11,338 nt of DNA from JBFKAV01 sp041621405 (lineage in GTDB: Bacteria; Pseudomonadota; Alphaproteobacteria; Rhodobacterales; Rhodobacteraceae): the NCBI GenBank assembly GCA_041621405.1, contig JBFKAV010000119.1, forward strand, positions 1 to 11,338, written 5' to 3'. Of this stretch, positions 1 through 6,920 are shown piece by piece. Numbering within the stretch: the stretch's first letter is position 1; every line of letters begins with the position of its first letter. The notes below the pieces were generated by a model. The model ran no database searches. It saw only the letters and a program-made list of their open reading frames with translations, and was not told the origin of the DNA. The position numbers and the translations under genes were made by a program.

Positions 1-900
1 GTCGGCCTGAGCCCGAAGGCGGTCCTGGAGGGCGCCGACCTCGTCATCGTGCTCGACAGCGCCACGCCCTGGGTCGCGGCGGGGCAGAGCCCCGGCCCCG
101 GCGCCCGCGTCGCGCACATCGCCCCCGATCCGCATTTCCGGCAGATGCCGGTGCGGGGTTTTCGCACCGACCTCGCGATCCAGTCAGACCCGGCGGCGGC
201 GATCGCAGCGCTCGACGCCGCTCTCGGCGCCCCGACGAAGGCCGCCAAGGCGCGGAGCGCGGCTTTGGCCGAGGCTGCCGGCGCTCGGCGTGAGCGCGCC
301 CGGTCCATTGCCGAGGCGGGCCGCGCCGCGCCGATGAGTGCCGAGTGGATGAGCCAGTGCATCGGCGCGGCGATGGACGAGAGGGCGGTCGTCTTCTCCG
401 ACCTCGGCGTGCTGCCTGAGTTCATGGACATCGCCGCGCCCAATCGCGTCTTCGTCAGCCCGCACTCGGGCGGCCTCGGCTGGGCGATGGGCGCCGCCCT
501 CGGCGCGCAGCTCGCTGACTGCGAGCGGCTGGTCATCGCCTGCGTCGGCGACGGCTCGTACATGTTCGCCAACCCGGTGGCCTGCCACCAGATCGCCGAG
601 GCGCTGGGCCTGCCGATCCTGACCATCGTGAAGAACAACGGGATGTGGAACGCGGTCCGCCGCTCGGTCGTCGCGAGCTACCCCGACGGCGCCGCCGCCC
701 GCGCCAACTCCATGCCGCTCACTTCGCTCGAACCGTTGCCCGACTTCACCCTGGTGGCCAAGGCGAGCCGCGCCCACGCCGAGCGGGTCGAGCACGGGGA
801 CGACCTGCCGGCGGCCCTCGCCCGCGCGATCCGCGTCGTGCGCGAGGAGCGGCGGCAGGCGCTGCTCGATCTCAGAGTGGCCGTCTCCGATGCCCATTGA
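1..900 (+). CDS. TPP-dependent enzyme, acetolactate synthase-like, C-terminal part (5' truncated by window edge)
   Basis: The reading frame is open from base 1, so the gene starts upstream and 299 residues are visible. The first ~75 residues look like the end of the central TPP_enzyme_M domain (an ADLVIVLDS strand, then a VAHIAPD strand). The rest is the C-terminal TPP-binding domain. The cofactor motif is clear: GDGSYMF at visible residues 183-189, followed 27 residues later by the asparagine pair at 212-213. The family (acetolactate synthase, benzoylformate decarboxylase, related carboligases) decarboxylates 2-oxo acids and often ligates the product. The catalytic glutamate of the N-terminal domain is outside the window, so the reaction cannot be assigned. 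The stop codon overlaps the start of the downstream permease, indicating one transcript and probable translational coupling. It is distinct from the second TPP enzyme at 6921-8612. The family is secure; the substrate is unknown. Confidence 0.9.
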   Translation, partial: VGLSPKAVLEGADLVIVLDSATPWVAAGQSPGPGARVAHIAPDPHFRQMPVRGFRTDLAIQSDPAAAIAALDAALGAPTKAAKARSAALAEAAGARRERARSIAEAGRAAPMSAEWMSQCIGAAMDERAVVFSDLGVLPEFMDIAAPNRVFVSPHSGGLGWAMGAALGAQLADCERLVIACVGDGSYMFANPVACHQIAEALGLPILTIVKNNGMWNAVRRSVVASYPDGAAARANSMPLTSLEPLPDFTLVAKASRAHAERVEHGDDLPAALARAIRVVREERRQALLDLRVAVSDAH

Positions 901-1636
901 CCCCCTCGCCGCCGGGCTCGCGATCCTCGGCATCGTCATCGGCGGCGTGCTGAAAGGGGCCACCGGCGCCGGTGCGCCGATTGTCGCGGTGCCGATGCTG
1001 GTGATGGTGTTCGACGTGCCGACCGCGGTCACGATCTTCGCGGTCCCGAACCTCCTGTCGAACGCGGGCCAGGCCTGGGTCTACCGTGGCGACGCCCTGC
1101 CCCGGGCCTTCACGGTCAGCTTCTCGGCGGCGGGCCTCGCCGGCGCCGCGGTCGGCACCGTGATGCTGACCGAGCTTCCCCCGCGCCTCCTGATCTTCGC
1201 GGTCGCGCTCGTCGTCTTCGCCTATATCGCGTTCCGACTTCGCCGGCCCGACTGGCATCTGGGTTTCGAGGCGGCGCGGCGGCTCACCCTGCCTTTCGGC
1301 TTCGCCGGCGGAATCCTCCAGGGGGCAGTCGGCGTCTCGGCCCCGGTCTCAGTCACCTTCCTCAGCGCCATGCGCCTGGAGCGCCGCGCGTTCATCTCGA
1401 CGATCTCGGTGTTCTTCACGGCGATGTCGGCGGCGCAGGTGCCGATGCTGGTGGGCTACGGGCTGATGACCCTCGAGCGGGCGCTCCTGGGGCTCGGGGC
1501 GCTGGCGCTCCTGACTGCCTGCATGCCGCTCGGCGCCGCCCTCGCGCGGCGCGTCTCGCGCGAGACCTTCGACCGGGTGATCCTCGCGCTCCTCGCCGTC
1601 ATCGCGGTCCGCCTCGTCCTATCCGTCGCGGGCTGA
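890..1636 (+). CDS. TauE/SafE family (sulfite exporter-like) membrane permease
   Basis: This 248-residue protein is almost entirely hydrophobic, with about eight predicted membrane segments. It carries the internal duplication typical of the TauE/SafE (formerly DUF81) family: GGVLKGATGAGAP at residues 18-30 and the related GGILQGAVGVSAP at 140-152, one at the start of each half. Family members export or import sulfite, sulfoacetate or other small anions, and many remain uncharacterised. Its ATG lies inside the last codons of the upstream TPP enzyme (11 bp shared), so the two genes are probably co-translated and functionally linked. No strong Shine-Dalgarno sequence precedes the start, consistent with coupling. 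The 3' end overlaps the convergent permease gene by 38 bp. The family is confident; sulfite as substrate is only a possibility. Confidence 0.88.
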   Translation: MPIDPLAAGLAILGIVIGGVLKGATGAGAPIVAVPMLVMVFDVPTAVTIFAVPNLLSNAGQAWVYRGDALPRAFTVSFSAAGLAGAAVGTVMLTELPPRLLIFAVALVVFAYIAFRLRRPDWHLGFEAARRLTLPFGFAGGILQGAVGVSAPVSVTFLSAMRLERRAFISTISVFFTAMSAAQVPMLVGYGLMTLERALLGLGALALLTACMPLGAALARRVSRETFDRVILALLAVIAVRLVLSVAG

Positions 1637-2570
1637 GCCGGTCGCCGTTCCGGCCGAGAAGACGGCTCATCACGATTGGCGTCAGGTACATCGGGATCTG
1701 GTAGCAGCCGATGAAGAGCAGAAGCGCCTCGGCGGCGTCGGCTGGCAGCGCCACCAAGAACAGCGCGACGTTCCGGTTGCCCGCGACGATGCTCGTCCCG
1801 GCCCGGTCCCGGGCTTCGTCGGCGACGGGCATGAAGCGGAAGGCCAGGAGCTGCAACCCGAAATTCACCGCGAAGGCGAAGCCGAGCCAGGCGAAGAAGC
1901 GGGGCGTCTCGGAGAGGAGCGCAGGTCCGGCGGCCGACATCAGCCCGACGACGACGATCCCAAGGAGGATCGCTGCGGCGCCGTCGAGGGCAGCGACCTG
2001 GGCTTCCTCGAGGCTCGGCTTCAGGCAATGGCGCAGCGCGAAGGCAACGCCGACCGCGCCGTAGATCACTCCAATCAGCCGGATCGCGCTTTCGATGACG
2101 CCGGCGACCGAGGCGATGGCGGGCGACAGGATCAGCACCGGGACGGCGGTCGCCGGAAACAGCGCCGTGCCGACAAGCAGGAGCCGCATGGCGACCGCCG
2201 GATCGCGCCCCAGCATGATCGTGAAGTTCGGGCTGCCGGTGACCGAGGGCGCGGCAAGCACCAGCACGAGGGCGAGCGCCGCCGCCGTCTCGCGCAGGTC
2301 GAGCGCCCAGGCGAGGCCGAGTGCAATGAGAGGCGCGGCGAATTGGTAGACCAGCACCGTGGCGACCGTGGTGCGAATGTCCGACAGGCCATGCACGGCG
2401 CGCGCCGGCCCGATCCGGAAGGCGGCGAGGAAGAGGAGCGCCGCGATCAGCTCGGGCAGGAAGGGCCTGAGCGCGCCGGCCATGTCCGGAAGCGCGAGCC
2501 CGGCGACGAGGCCGAGAACGAGGCAGACCCGCCCGTGGCGGGCAATGAACCTCAGGAAATCCGCCAGCAT
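1599..2570 (-). CDS. BASS-like (bile acid:sodium symporter superfamily) permease
   Basis: This 323-residue protein has about ten hydrophobic helices and a short basic C-terminal tail. Two stretches resemble the discontinuous-helix signatures of the bile acid:Na+ symporter / arsenite permease superfamily: APSVTGSPNFT near residues 107-117 and GNRNVAL at 264-270, one in each half of the protein. Known members move organic anions such as bile acids, pyruvate and pantoate, or arsenite, with sodium or protons. It follows dctM by only 12 bp on the same strand, so it is probably the last gene of the TRAP operon. No good ribosome-binding site is visible, so translation may depend on readthrough from dctM. 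The 3' end overlaps the TauE-like gene on the other strand by 38 bp. The fold assignment is fairly sure; direction and substrate are unknown. Confidence 0.72.
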   Translation of the reverse strand: MLADFLRFIARHGRVCLVLGLVAGLALPDMAGALRPFLPELIAALLFLAAFRIGPARAVHGLSDIRTTVATVLVYQFAAPLIALGLAWALDLRETAAALALVLVLAAPSVTGSPNFTIMLGRDPAVAMRLLLVGTALFPATAVPVLILSPAIASVAGVIESAIRLIGVIYGAVGVAFALRHCLKPSLEEAQVAALDGAAAILLGIVVVGLMSAAGPALLSETPRFFAWLGFAFAVNFGLQLLAFRFMPVADEARDRAGTSIVAGNRNVALFLVALPADAAEALLLFIGCYQIPMYLTPIVMSRLLGRNGDRLSPRRIGRGGPR

Positions 2571-2582
2571 CAGCCGCGTCGG

Positions 2583-3893
2583 TCAGCCCGGCCTCTGCCG
2601 GATGTTCTCGGGCAGCCAGGTCGCCAGATCCGGAAAGGCGATCAGCACGAACACCATCAGCACCATGATCAGGAACATCGGGATCGCGGCGCGGGCGATG
2701 AAGCTCATCTCGTGGTGGGTCATGCCTTGCAGAACGAAGAGGTTGAAACCGATCGGCGGCGTGATCTGCGCCATCTCGACCACGACGACGATGAAGATGC
2801 CGAACCAGATGATGTCGATTCCGGCCTGCCGGATCATCGGCTCCACCACCGCCATCGTCAGCACGACCGAGGAGATGCCGTCGAGGAAGCAGCCGAGCAC
2901 GATGTAGAAGACCAGAAGCGCCATCAGCAGCTCGAAGCGCGTGAGCTCCCACGAGGCGATGAGGTTGGCCAGCCCCCGCGGCAGCCCGGTGAAGCCCATC
3001 GAGAGCGAGAGAAAGGCGGCGCCGGCCAGGATCAGCGCGATCATCGCCGAGGTGCGGGTCGCCCCCATCAGGCTCTCTCCGAACGTGGCCCAGGTCAGCG
3101 AGCCCTGGCTCGCCGCCAGCACCAGCGCGCCGAGCACGCCGAAGGCGGCGGCCTCGGTCGCGGTGGCGAAGCCGAGGTACATCGAGCCGATCACCAGAAG
3201 GATGAGCAGGATCACGGGAATCAGGAAGCGCGAGTTCTTGAGCTTCTCGAGGAAGGCCATCGGCGGCTCAGGCTTGGGATTGAAGGACTTCGAGAGGCGC
3301 GAAGCCACCGCCACGTAGACCATGAACATCGCCGCGAGCGTCAGCCCCGGCAGGATGCCCGCGATGAAGAGCTTGGTGATCGATTCCCGCACCGTCACCC
3401 CGTAGACGATGAGCGTCAGCGACGGCGGGATCATCAGCCCCAGCGTCGCCGCCCCGGCGAGCGTGCCGATGATCATCCGCTCGGGGTATTCGCGAGCCCG
3501 CAGTTCCGGCACGCTCATCTTGCCCACCGTCGTCAGCGTGGCGGCCGACGAGCCCGAAACGGCGGCGAAGACGGTGCAGCCGACGATGTTGGTGTGGATT
3601 AGCCCGCCCGGCAGCCGAGCCATCCAGGGCGAGAGGCCGCGGAACATGTCCTCCGACAGCCGGGTGCGGTAGAGGATCTCGCCCATCCAGATGAACAAGG
3701 GCAGCGCCGTCAGCGTCCAGGACGACGAGGCCGTCCACATGATCGTGGCCATTGCGTCGCCCACGGGACGCGAGGTGAAGAGCTCCATCCCAACCCAGGC
3801 GACGCCGAGAAGCGCGAGGCCCACCCAGACCCCGGAGCCGAGCAGCAGGAAGAGGACGAAGAGGAAGATCGCGATCGCTTGGACTTCCGACAT
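2583..3893 (-). CDS. dctM: TRAP transporter large permease (DctM type)
   Basis: This 436-residue protein has 11 to 13 hydrophobic segments. It carries the TRAP large-subunit signature around residues 110-165: AAVSGSSAATLTTVGKM, then PELRAREYPERM, then GTLAGAATLGLMIPPS. A second conserved element, FATATEAAAFGVLGA, lies in the second half. DctM forms the sodium-driven transport channel and works with DctQ and the periplasmic binding protein DctP to import carboxylates and related acids across the inner membrane. The length is normal for the family. The start has a GGAG about nine bases upstream. It begins 3 bp after the dctQ stop codon, so the two are tightly coupled. The next gene, a BASS-like permease, follows after 12 bp. 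Confidence 0.96.
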   Translation of the reverse strand: MSEVQAIAIFLFVLFLLLGSGVWVGLALLGVAWVGMELFTSRPVGDAMATIMWTASSSWTLTALPLFIWMGEILYRTRLSEDMFRGLSPWMARLPGGLIHTNIVGCTVFAAVSGSSAATLTTVGKMSVPELRAREYPERMIIGTLAGAATLGLMIPPSLTLIVYGVTVRESITKLFIAGILPGLTLAAMFMVYVAVASRLSKSFNPKPEPPMAFLEKLKNSRFLIPVILLILLVIGSMYLGFATATEAAAFGVLGALVLAASQGSLTWATFGESLMGATRTSAMIALILAGAAFLSLSMGFTGLPRGLANLIASWELTRFELLMALLVFYIVLGCFLDGISSVVLTMAVVEPMIRQAGIDIIWFGIFIVVVVEMAQITPPIGFNLFVLQGMTHHEMSFIARAAIPMFLIMVLMVFVLIAFPDLATWLPENIRQRPG

Positions 3894-3896
3894 CGG

Positions 3897-4418
3897 CTAG
3901 CGCTCCGCCCCGCCGGCCAGTTCCGCTTCGATCCCGTGATCGCCGAGGAAGACGAGGCGCAGGAGATGGTCGGTGAGCGCCACGGCGAAGACGAGGGATC
4001 CGATCGCCATGGCACCCTGCGGCAGCCAGAGCGGCGTCGCGTCCTGGCCCTGACTCACGTCGCCGAGCTTCCACGACCACCAGACCAGATTGGCGGTGTA
4101 GCGGGCCAGGAACCAGGCCGCAGTTGCGCCGACTGTGAAGCACCAGATCTCCAGCCAGCGCCGCGCCCAGAGCGGCACGGCCGCCAGCAGCAGCCCCACC
4201 CGGATATGCGCGCCCCGGTTCAGCGCATGGGCGAATGCGAAGAAGGAAGCTGCGGCCATCGTGTAGCCGGCGTAGGAGGTCGCGCCGGGAAAGACCAGCC
4301 CGGCCCACCGCGCCAGCATCTGGACCACGATGATCGCCAGCATCACGATCAGGAACCCCGCGGCGATCACGCCGCAGCCGAAGTAGAGCGCGTCGAGCGC
4401 GCGGCGCAGTCGGCTCAC
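3897..4418 (-). CDS. dctQ: TRAP transporter small permease (DctQ type), GTG start
   Basis: This protein is 173 residues from the chosen start, with four hydrophobic helices and a tryptophan-rich central segment. Size and layout match DctQ, the small subunit that docks with DctM at the inner membrane. A longer frame opens with ATG at 4445, but no ribosome-binding site precedes that ATG. The GTG at 4416-4418 has a perfect GGAGG seven bases upstream, and the protein then begins MSRLRRALDALYFG, running straight into the first helix. The GTG is therefore preferred, which also leaves the upstream hairpin well outside the coding region. It lies between dctP (72 bp upstream) and dctM (3 bp downstream). 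The identification rests on context and helix layout more than on sequence motifs, because this family is weakly conserved. Confidence 0.9.
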   Translation of the reverse strand: MSRLRRALDALYFGCGVIAAGFLIVMLAIIVVQMLARWAGLVFPGATSYAGYTMAAASFFAFAHALNRGAHIRVGLLLAAVPLWARRWLEIWCFTVGATAAWFLARYTANLVWWSWKLGDVSQGQDATPLWLPQGAMAIGSLVFAVALTDHLLRLVFLGDHGIEAELAGGAER

Positions 4419-4425
4419 GGGCGGT

Positions 4426-4430
4426 CCTCC
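4426..4430 (-). promoter_or_regulatory. Shine-Dalgarno site for dctQ
   Basis: GGAGG on the minus strand lies seven bases before the GTG at 4416-4418. It is the reason for choosing GTG over the upstream ATG at 4445, which has no comparable site. Confidence 0.72.
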
Positions 4431-4456
4431 GTCCCTTGTCTGCATGGAGAAATCAC

Positions 4457-4483
4457 GCGGGCGGCGCCACGCGCGCCGCCCGC
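4457..4483 (-). repeat. GC-rich hairpin between dctP and dctQ
   Basis: A perfect inverted repeat has 11 bp arms at 4457-4467 and 4473-4483 and a five-base loop. It starts 7 bp after the dctP stop codon. No T-run follows, so it is not a textbook intrinsic terminator. Intercistronic hairpins after genes for periplasmic binding proteins are known to protect the upstream mRNA from 3' decay and to lower expression of the membrane subunits. That role here is inference from position and symmetry. Confidence 0.7.
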
Positions 4484-4490
4484 TTGGGGA

Positions 4491-5462
4491 TCAGTTGGCC
4501 TTGAAGGCGTCGACGATCGCCTTGCCCTGGTCGCCGGTCGCGGCGAGCCATTCGTCGGTCATCGTCTCGCCGATCATCTCCAGGTCGGCGCGGAGCTGGT
4601 CGCCCGGGGGCGCGACCGTCATGCCTCCGTCGCGGAGGCCGTTGAGGTAGAACTCGGTCAGCTCTTTCGACTTGGTCAGCCCTTCCTCGCTCGCTTTCGC
4701 CGCGCAATCGCGCATCGCCGTCTGCTGCTCGGGGGTAAGCCCGTTCCAGGCGTCTTTGTTCACGAAGACGGTGTTGCGTGGCAGCCAGGCGTCGACCTGG
4801 TAGAAGTTGGTCAGGTGCTCCCAGACCTTCTCGTCGTAGCCGGTCGAACCCGAGGAGATGAAGCTCTCCGCCACGCCCGTCGCCAGCGCCTGGCTGAGCT
4901 CGGCCGCCTCGATCTGCACCGGCTGCATCCCGGCAAGTTCCGCCAGCCGCGCGGTCGCGGCGTTGTAGGCGCGGAACTTCAGCCCCGCCATATCGGCGAC
5001 GCCGTTCACTTCCTTCTTGAAGTAGAGCCCCTGCGGTGGCCAGGGAACCGAGTAGAGGTAGACGAGGTTCTGCTCGTCGAGCACCTCCGAGAGCGCCGGC
5101 TCGGCGGCCTCGGCAAGCTTGACAGAGGCGTCGAAGGAGGTGGCCAGGAACGGCACCGAGTCGAATCCGAAGGCCGGGTTCTCGTTCGCGTGCGCCGAAA
5201 GCAGCCGCTCGCCAATCAGCGCCTGGCCGGTCTGCACCGCCCGCTTGATGTCGGCGCCCGAAAACAACGAGCCGTTGGGATGGGTCTGGATGTCGATCTC
5301 CCCCGCGGTCCCTTCGCGGACGCACTCGGCGAAGCTCGCCGCCGTCTCGGAGTGGAAGTTCGTCGCAGGATAGGCCAGCGGCATGTCCCAGGTCTCGGCG
5401 AAGGACGGTGCCGCTGCCACGGCAAGCGCGGAAGTGGCGAGAAATGTGGCCAGTTTCGTCAT
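4491..5462 (-). CDS. dctP: TRAP transporter periplasmic substrate-binding protein (DctP type)
   Basis: This is a 323-residue secreted protein. The N-terminus MTKLATFLATSALAVAAAPSFA is a classic Sec signal peptide, with likely cleavage after residue 22. The frame extends 28 codons upstream to 5546, but the ATG at 5460-5462 is chosen because the signal peptide begins there and AGGGAG sits six bases before it. The mature part has the DctP fold: LKFRAYNAATARLAELAGM around residues 161-179, with Arg164 at the position of the arginine that binds the ligand carboxylate in this family. Downstream are a PVQIEAAELSQALATGVAE block and a helical C-terminus. It captures an organic acid in the periplasm and delivers it to DctQM. 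It follows the DadA-like gene by 49 bp, which suggests the imported ligand is an amino or imino acid. The ligand itself is not identifiable. Confidence 0.95.
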   Translation of the reverse strand: MTKLATFLATSALAVAAAPSFAETWDMPLAYPATNFHSETAASFAECVREGTAGEIDIQTHPNGSLFSGADIKRAVQTGQALIGERLLSAHANENPAFGFDSVPFLATSFDASVKLAEAAEPALSEVLDEQNLVYLYSVPWPPQGLYFKKEVNGVADMAGLKFRAYNAATARLAELAGMQPVQIEAAELSQALATGVAESFISSGSTGYDEKVWEHLTNFYQVDAWLPRNTVFVNKDAWNGLTPEQQTAMRDCAAKASEEGLTKSKELTEFYLNGLRDGGMTVAPPGDQLRADLEMIGETMTDEWLAATGDQGKAIVDAFKAN

Positions 5463-5511
5463 GTCTCTCTCCCTTGTTGATGTGCGTCTTTCTGAGTTTT
5501 CTTGCGAACCA

Positions 5512-6759
5512 TTAGAACCGAGCCGGCGAATAGGGCGCAAGGTCAATGTTCGGCCGCCGGCCTGAGACGAGCTGCGCGACGATGCGCCCGGTCTTTGGCC
5601 CGCCAGTAAGCCCGACGTGATCGTGGCCGAATGCGAGGTAGGCCCCGGTGATCCCCGGAACCTCGCCGATCACCGGTGTCGAATCCGCGACCGTCGGGCG
5701 ATGGCCCATCCACTCCTCGGTCCGCTTCCAAGACAGCCCCGGGATCGCGGCACGGATGTTCCGTTCGAGCAGCGCGAAGGGCGCCCGCGAGGGCGGCGCA
5801 TCGAGGCCGCCGAACTCCACGATTCCCGCCAGGCGCAAGCGCCCCTCCATCGGCGTGACCACGAACTTTCCCGAGGCGACCATCACCGGCGCGCGCGGCA
5901 TCACCGTGGGCTCCCAGAGGTCCAGATGATAGCCGCGTTCGCTCTCGATCGGCACCTTCAGACCCAGCCTGGCCGCGAGCGGGCCGGACCAGACGCCGGC
6001 CGCCACCACCGCCGCGTCGCAGGCGATGGTCTCGCCCGCCGCCCGCACTCCCGTGACGCGGCCGCCGTCGCGAACGATGTCCTCGACCTCGGCCGGGATG
6101 ATGCGGGCACCGAGGGCTTCGGCATGGGTGGCCAGGCCCTTGACGTAGCGGCCGGGGTCGCTGATGCGGCCGTGGCCAGGCAGCCGCACCGCAAGGCCGA
6201 TCGCGGGGCCGTAGCTCGGGTCGTAGTCACGAAAGGCTTGGTCTTCGAGGATCTCCCAGTCGATCCCGTGCTCCCTGCGGATCGACCAGGCCAGCGCGTC
6301 GGCCTCGAAATGCGCGCGGTCGTCGTAGAGGAAGAGGTAGTCCGAGGCCACCAGCCAGCGCTCCGCTCCTGTTCCGGAGGCGAGCGCCTGATGATCGGCG
6401 AGGCTGTCGCCGATGAGCGGCGCGAGCGCGGCGGCGCGGCGACGCATGGCGGGCTCGTTCGCGGTCCTGAGGTAGCGGACGAGCCAGGGCATCAGCCGCG
6501 GCAGGTAGCCCCATTTCAGGAACAGGGGCTGGTGCGGGTCGAACAGCATCCGCGGCGCCTTGGCCAGGAGCCCGGGCCCGGGGACCGGGATGATCGAGCT
6601 GGAGGCAAGCACCCCGCCATTGCCGTGGCTCGTCCCCTCGCCGGGACCGGCACGGTCGATCAGGATCACCTCATGGCCGTCGCGGAGGAGCCAGATCGCG
6701 GTGGAGACGCCGACGATCCCGGCCCCGATGACCGCGACCTTCTTGCCCGTTGCAGTCAT
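5512..6759 (-). CDS. FAD-dependent amino-acid dehydrogenase, DadA-like (DAO family)
   Basis: This 415-residue protein is the normal size for small-subunit D-amino acid dehydrogenases. The N-terminal Rossmann motif VAVIGAGIVGVSTA carries GAGIVG at residues 12-17, and the second strand ends in Asp35 (VILIDR), which would contact the FAD ribose. GTSHGNGG follows at 42-49. The C-terminus FGHDHVGLTGGPKTGRIVA plus SGRRPNIDLAPYSPARF matches the end of the DadA/DAO group. Such enzymes oxidise D-amino acids or related secondary amines to 2-oxo or imino acids, usually passing electrons to the respiratory chain. It is the first gene of the likely DadA-TRAP-BASS operon, and dctP begins 49 bp downstream. 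A G-rich stretch about ten bases upstream is a mediocre ribosome-binding site. The family is secure. D-amino acid specificity is inferred; hydroxyproline-like or N-methyl amino acids are alternatives. Confidence 0.9.
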   Translation of the reverse strand: MTATGKKVAVIGAGIVGVSTAIWLLRDGHEVILIDRAGPGEGTSHGNGGVLASSSIIPVPGPGLLAKAPRMLFDPHQPLFLKWGYLPRLMPWLVRYLRTANEPAMRRRAAALAPLIGDSLADHQALASGTGAERWLVASDYLFLYDDRAHFEADALAWSIRREHGIDWEILEDQAFRDYDPSYGPAIGLAVRLPGHGRISDPGRYVKGLATHAEALGARIIPAEVEDIVRDGGRVTGVRAAGETIACDAAVVAAGVWSGPLAARLGLKVPIESERGYHLDLWEPTVMPRAPVMVASGKFVVTPMEGRLRLAGIVEFGGLDAPPSRAPFALLERNIRAAIPGLSWKRTEEWMGHRPTVADSTPVIGEVPGITGAYLAFGHDHVGLTGGPKTGRIVAQLVSGRRPNIDLAPYSPARF

Positions 6760-6920
6760 GCCGCGACGACCCCCACCCCGCTGCGTTGTCAGGCGCCAGA
6801 GTGCAGCGGAAGCCGCATCAATTCAAACGGGCAAGTATTCGAGCGTCGCGATTCTCGGTGATCCCTGCCCACCTTGGGCACAAGAAGAAGCGGACGGCGG
6901 TGCCCGGTGGCGGCAAGGTC
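6760..6920. other. 161 bp spacer with a short inverted repeat, between TPP enzyme and DadA-like gene
   Basis: No convincing gene is present. It holds the 15 bp inverted repeat TGCCCA-CCT-TGGGCA at 6866-6880 and an AT-richer patch near 6828-6845. It could carry the promoter of the DadA-TRAP operon or an attenuating hairpin after the TPP enzyme gene. No clear -35/-10 pair and no T-run were found. Confidence 0.4.

Noticed and set aside
184..1032. Minus-strand open frame of 282 codons opposite the left TPP enzyme
   Set aside because: The opposite frame carries the GDG...NN TPP motif. This one has no family features.
1456..2952. Minus-strand open frame of 498 codons out of frame with dctM and the BASS-like gene
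   Set aside because: It is a shifted frame of the real genes on the same strand, rich in Arg and Ala, with no motif.
2028..3602. Plus-strand open frame of 524 codons opposite the BASS-like and dctM genes
   Set aside because: The translation is dominated by Arg, His, Asp, Gly and Glu with no family resemblance. It lies antisense to two well-supported membrane protein genes; high GC removes stop codons.
3879..5480. Plus-strand open frame of 533 codons opposite dctQ and dctP
   Set aside because: It is antisense to the clear TRAP genes, has low-complexity basic composition and no recognisable domain.
5617..6861. Plus-strand open frame of 414 codons opposite the DadA-like gene
   Set aside because: It is antisense to a protein with intact FAD motifs, and its composition is typical of GC-rich noise.
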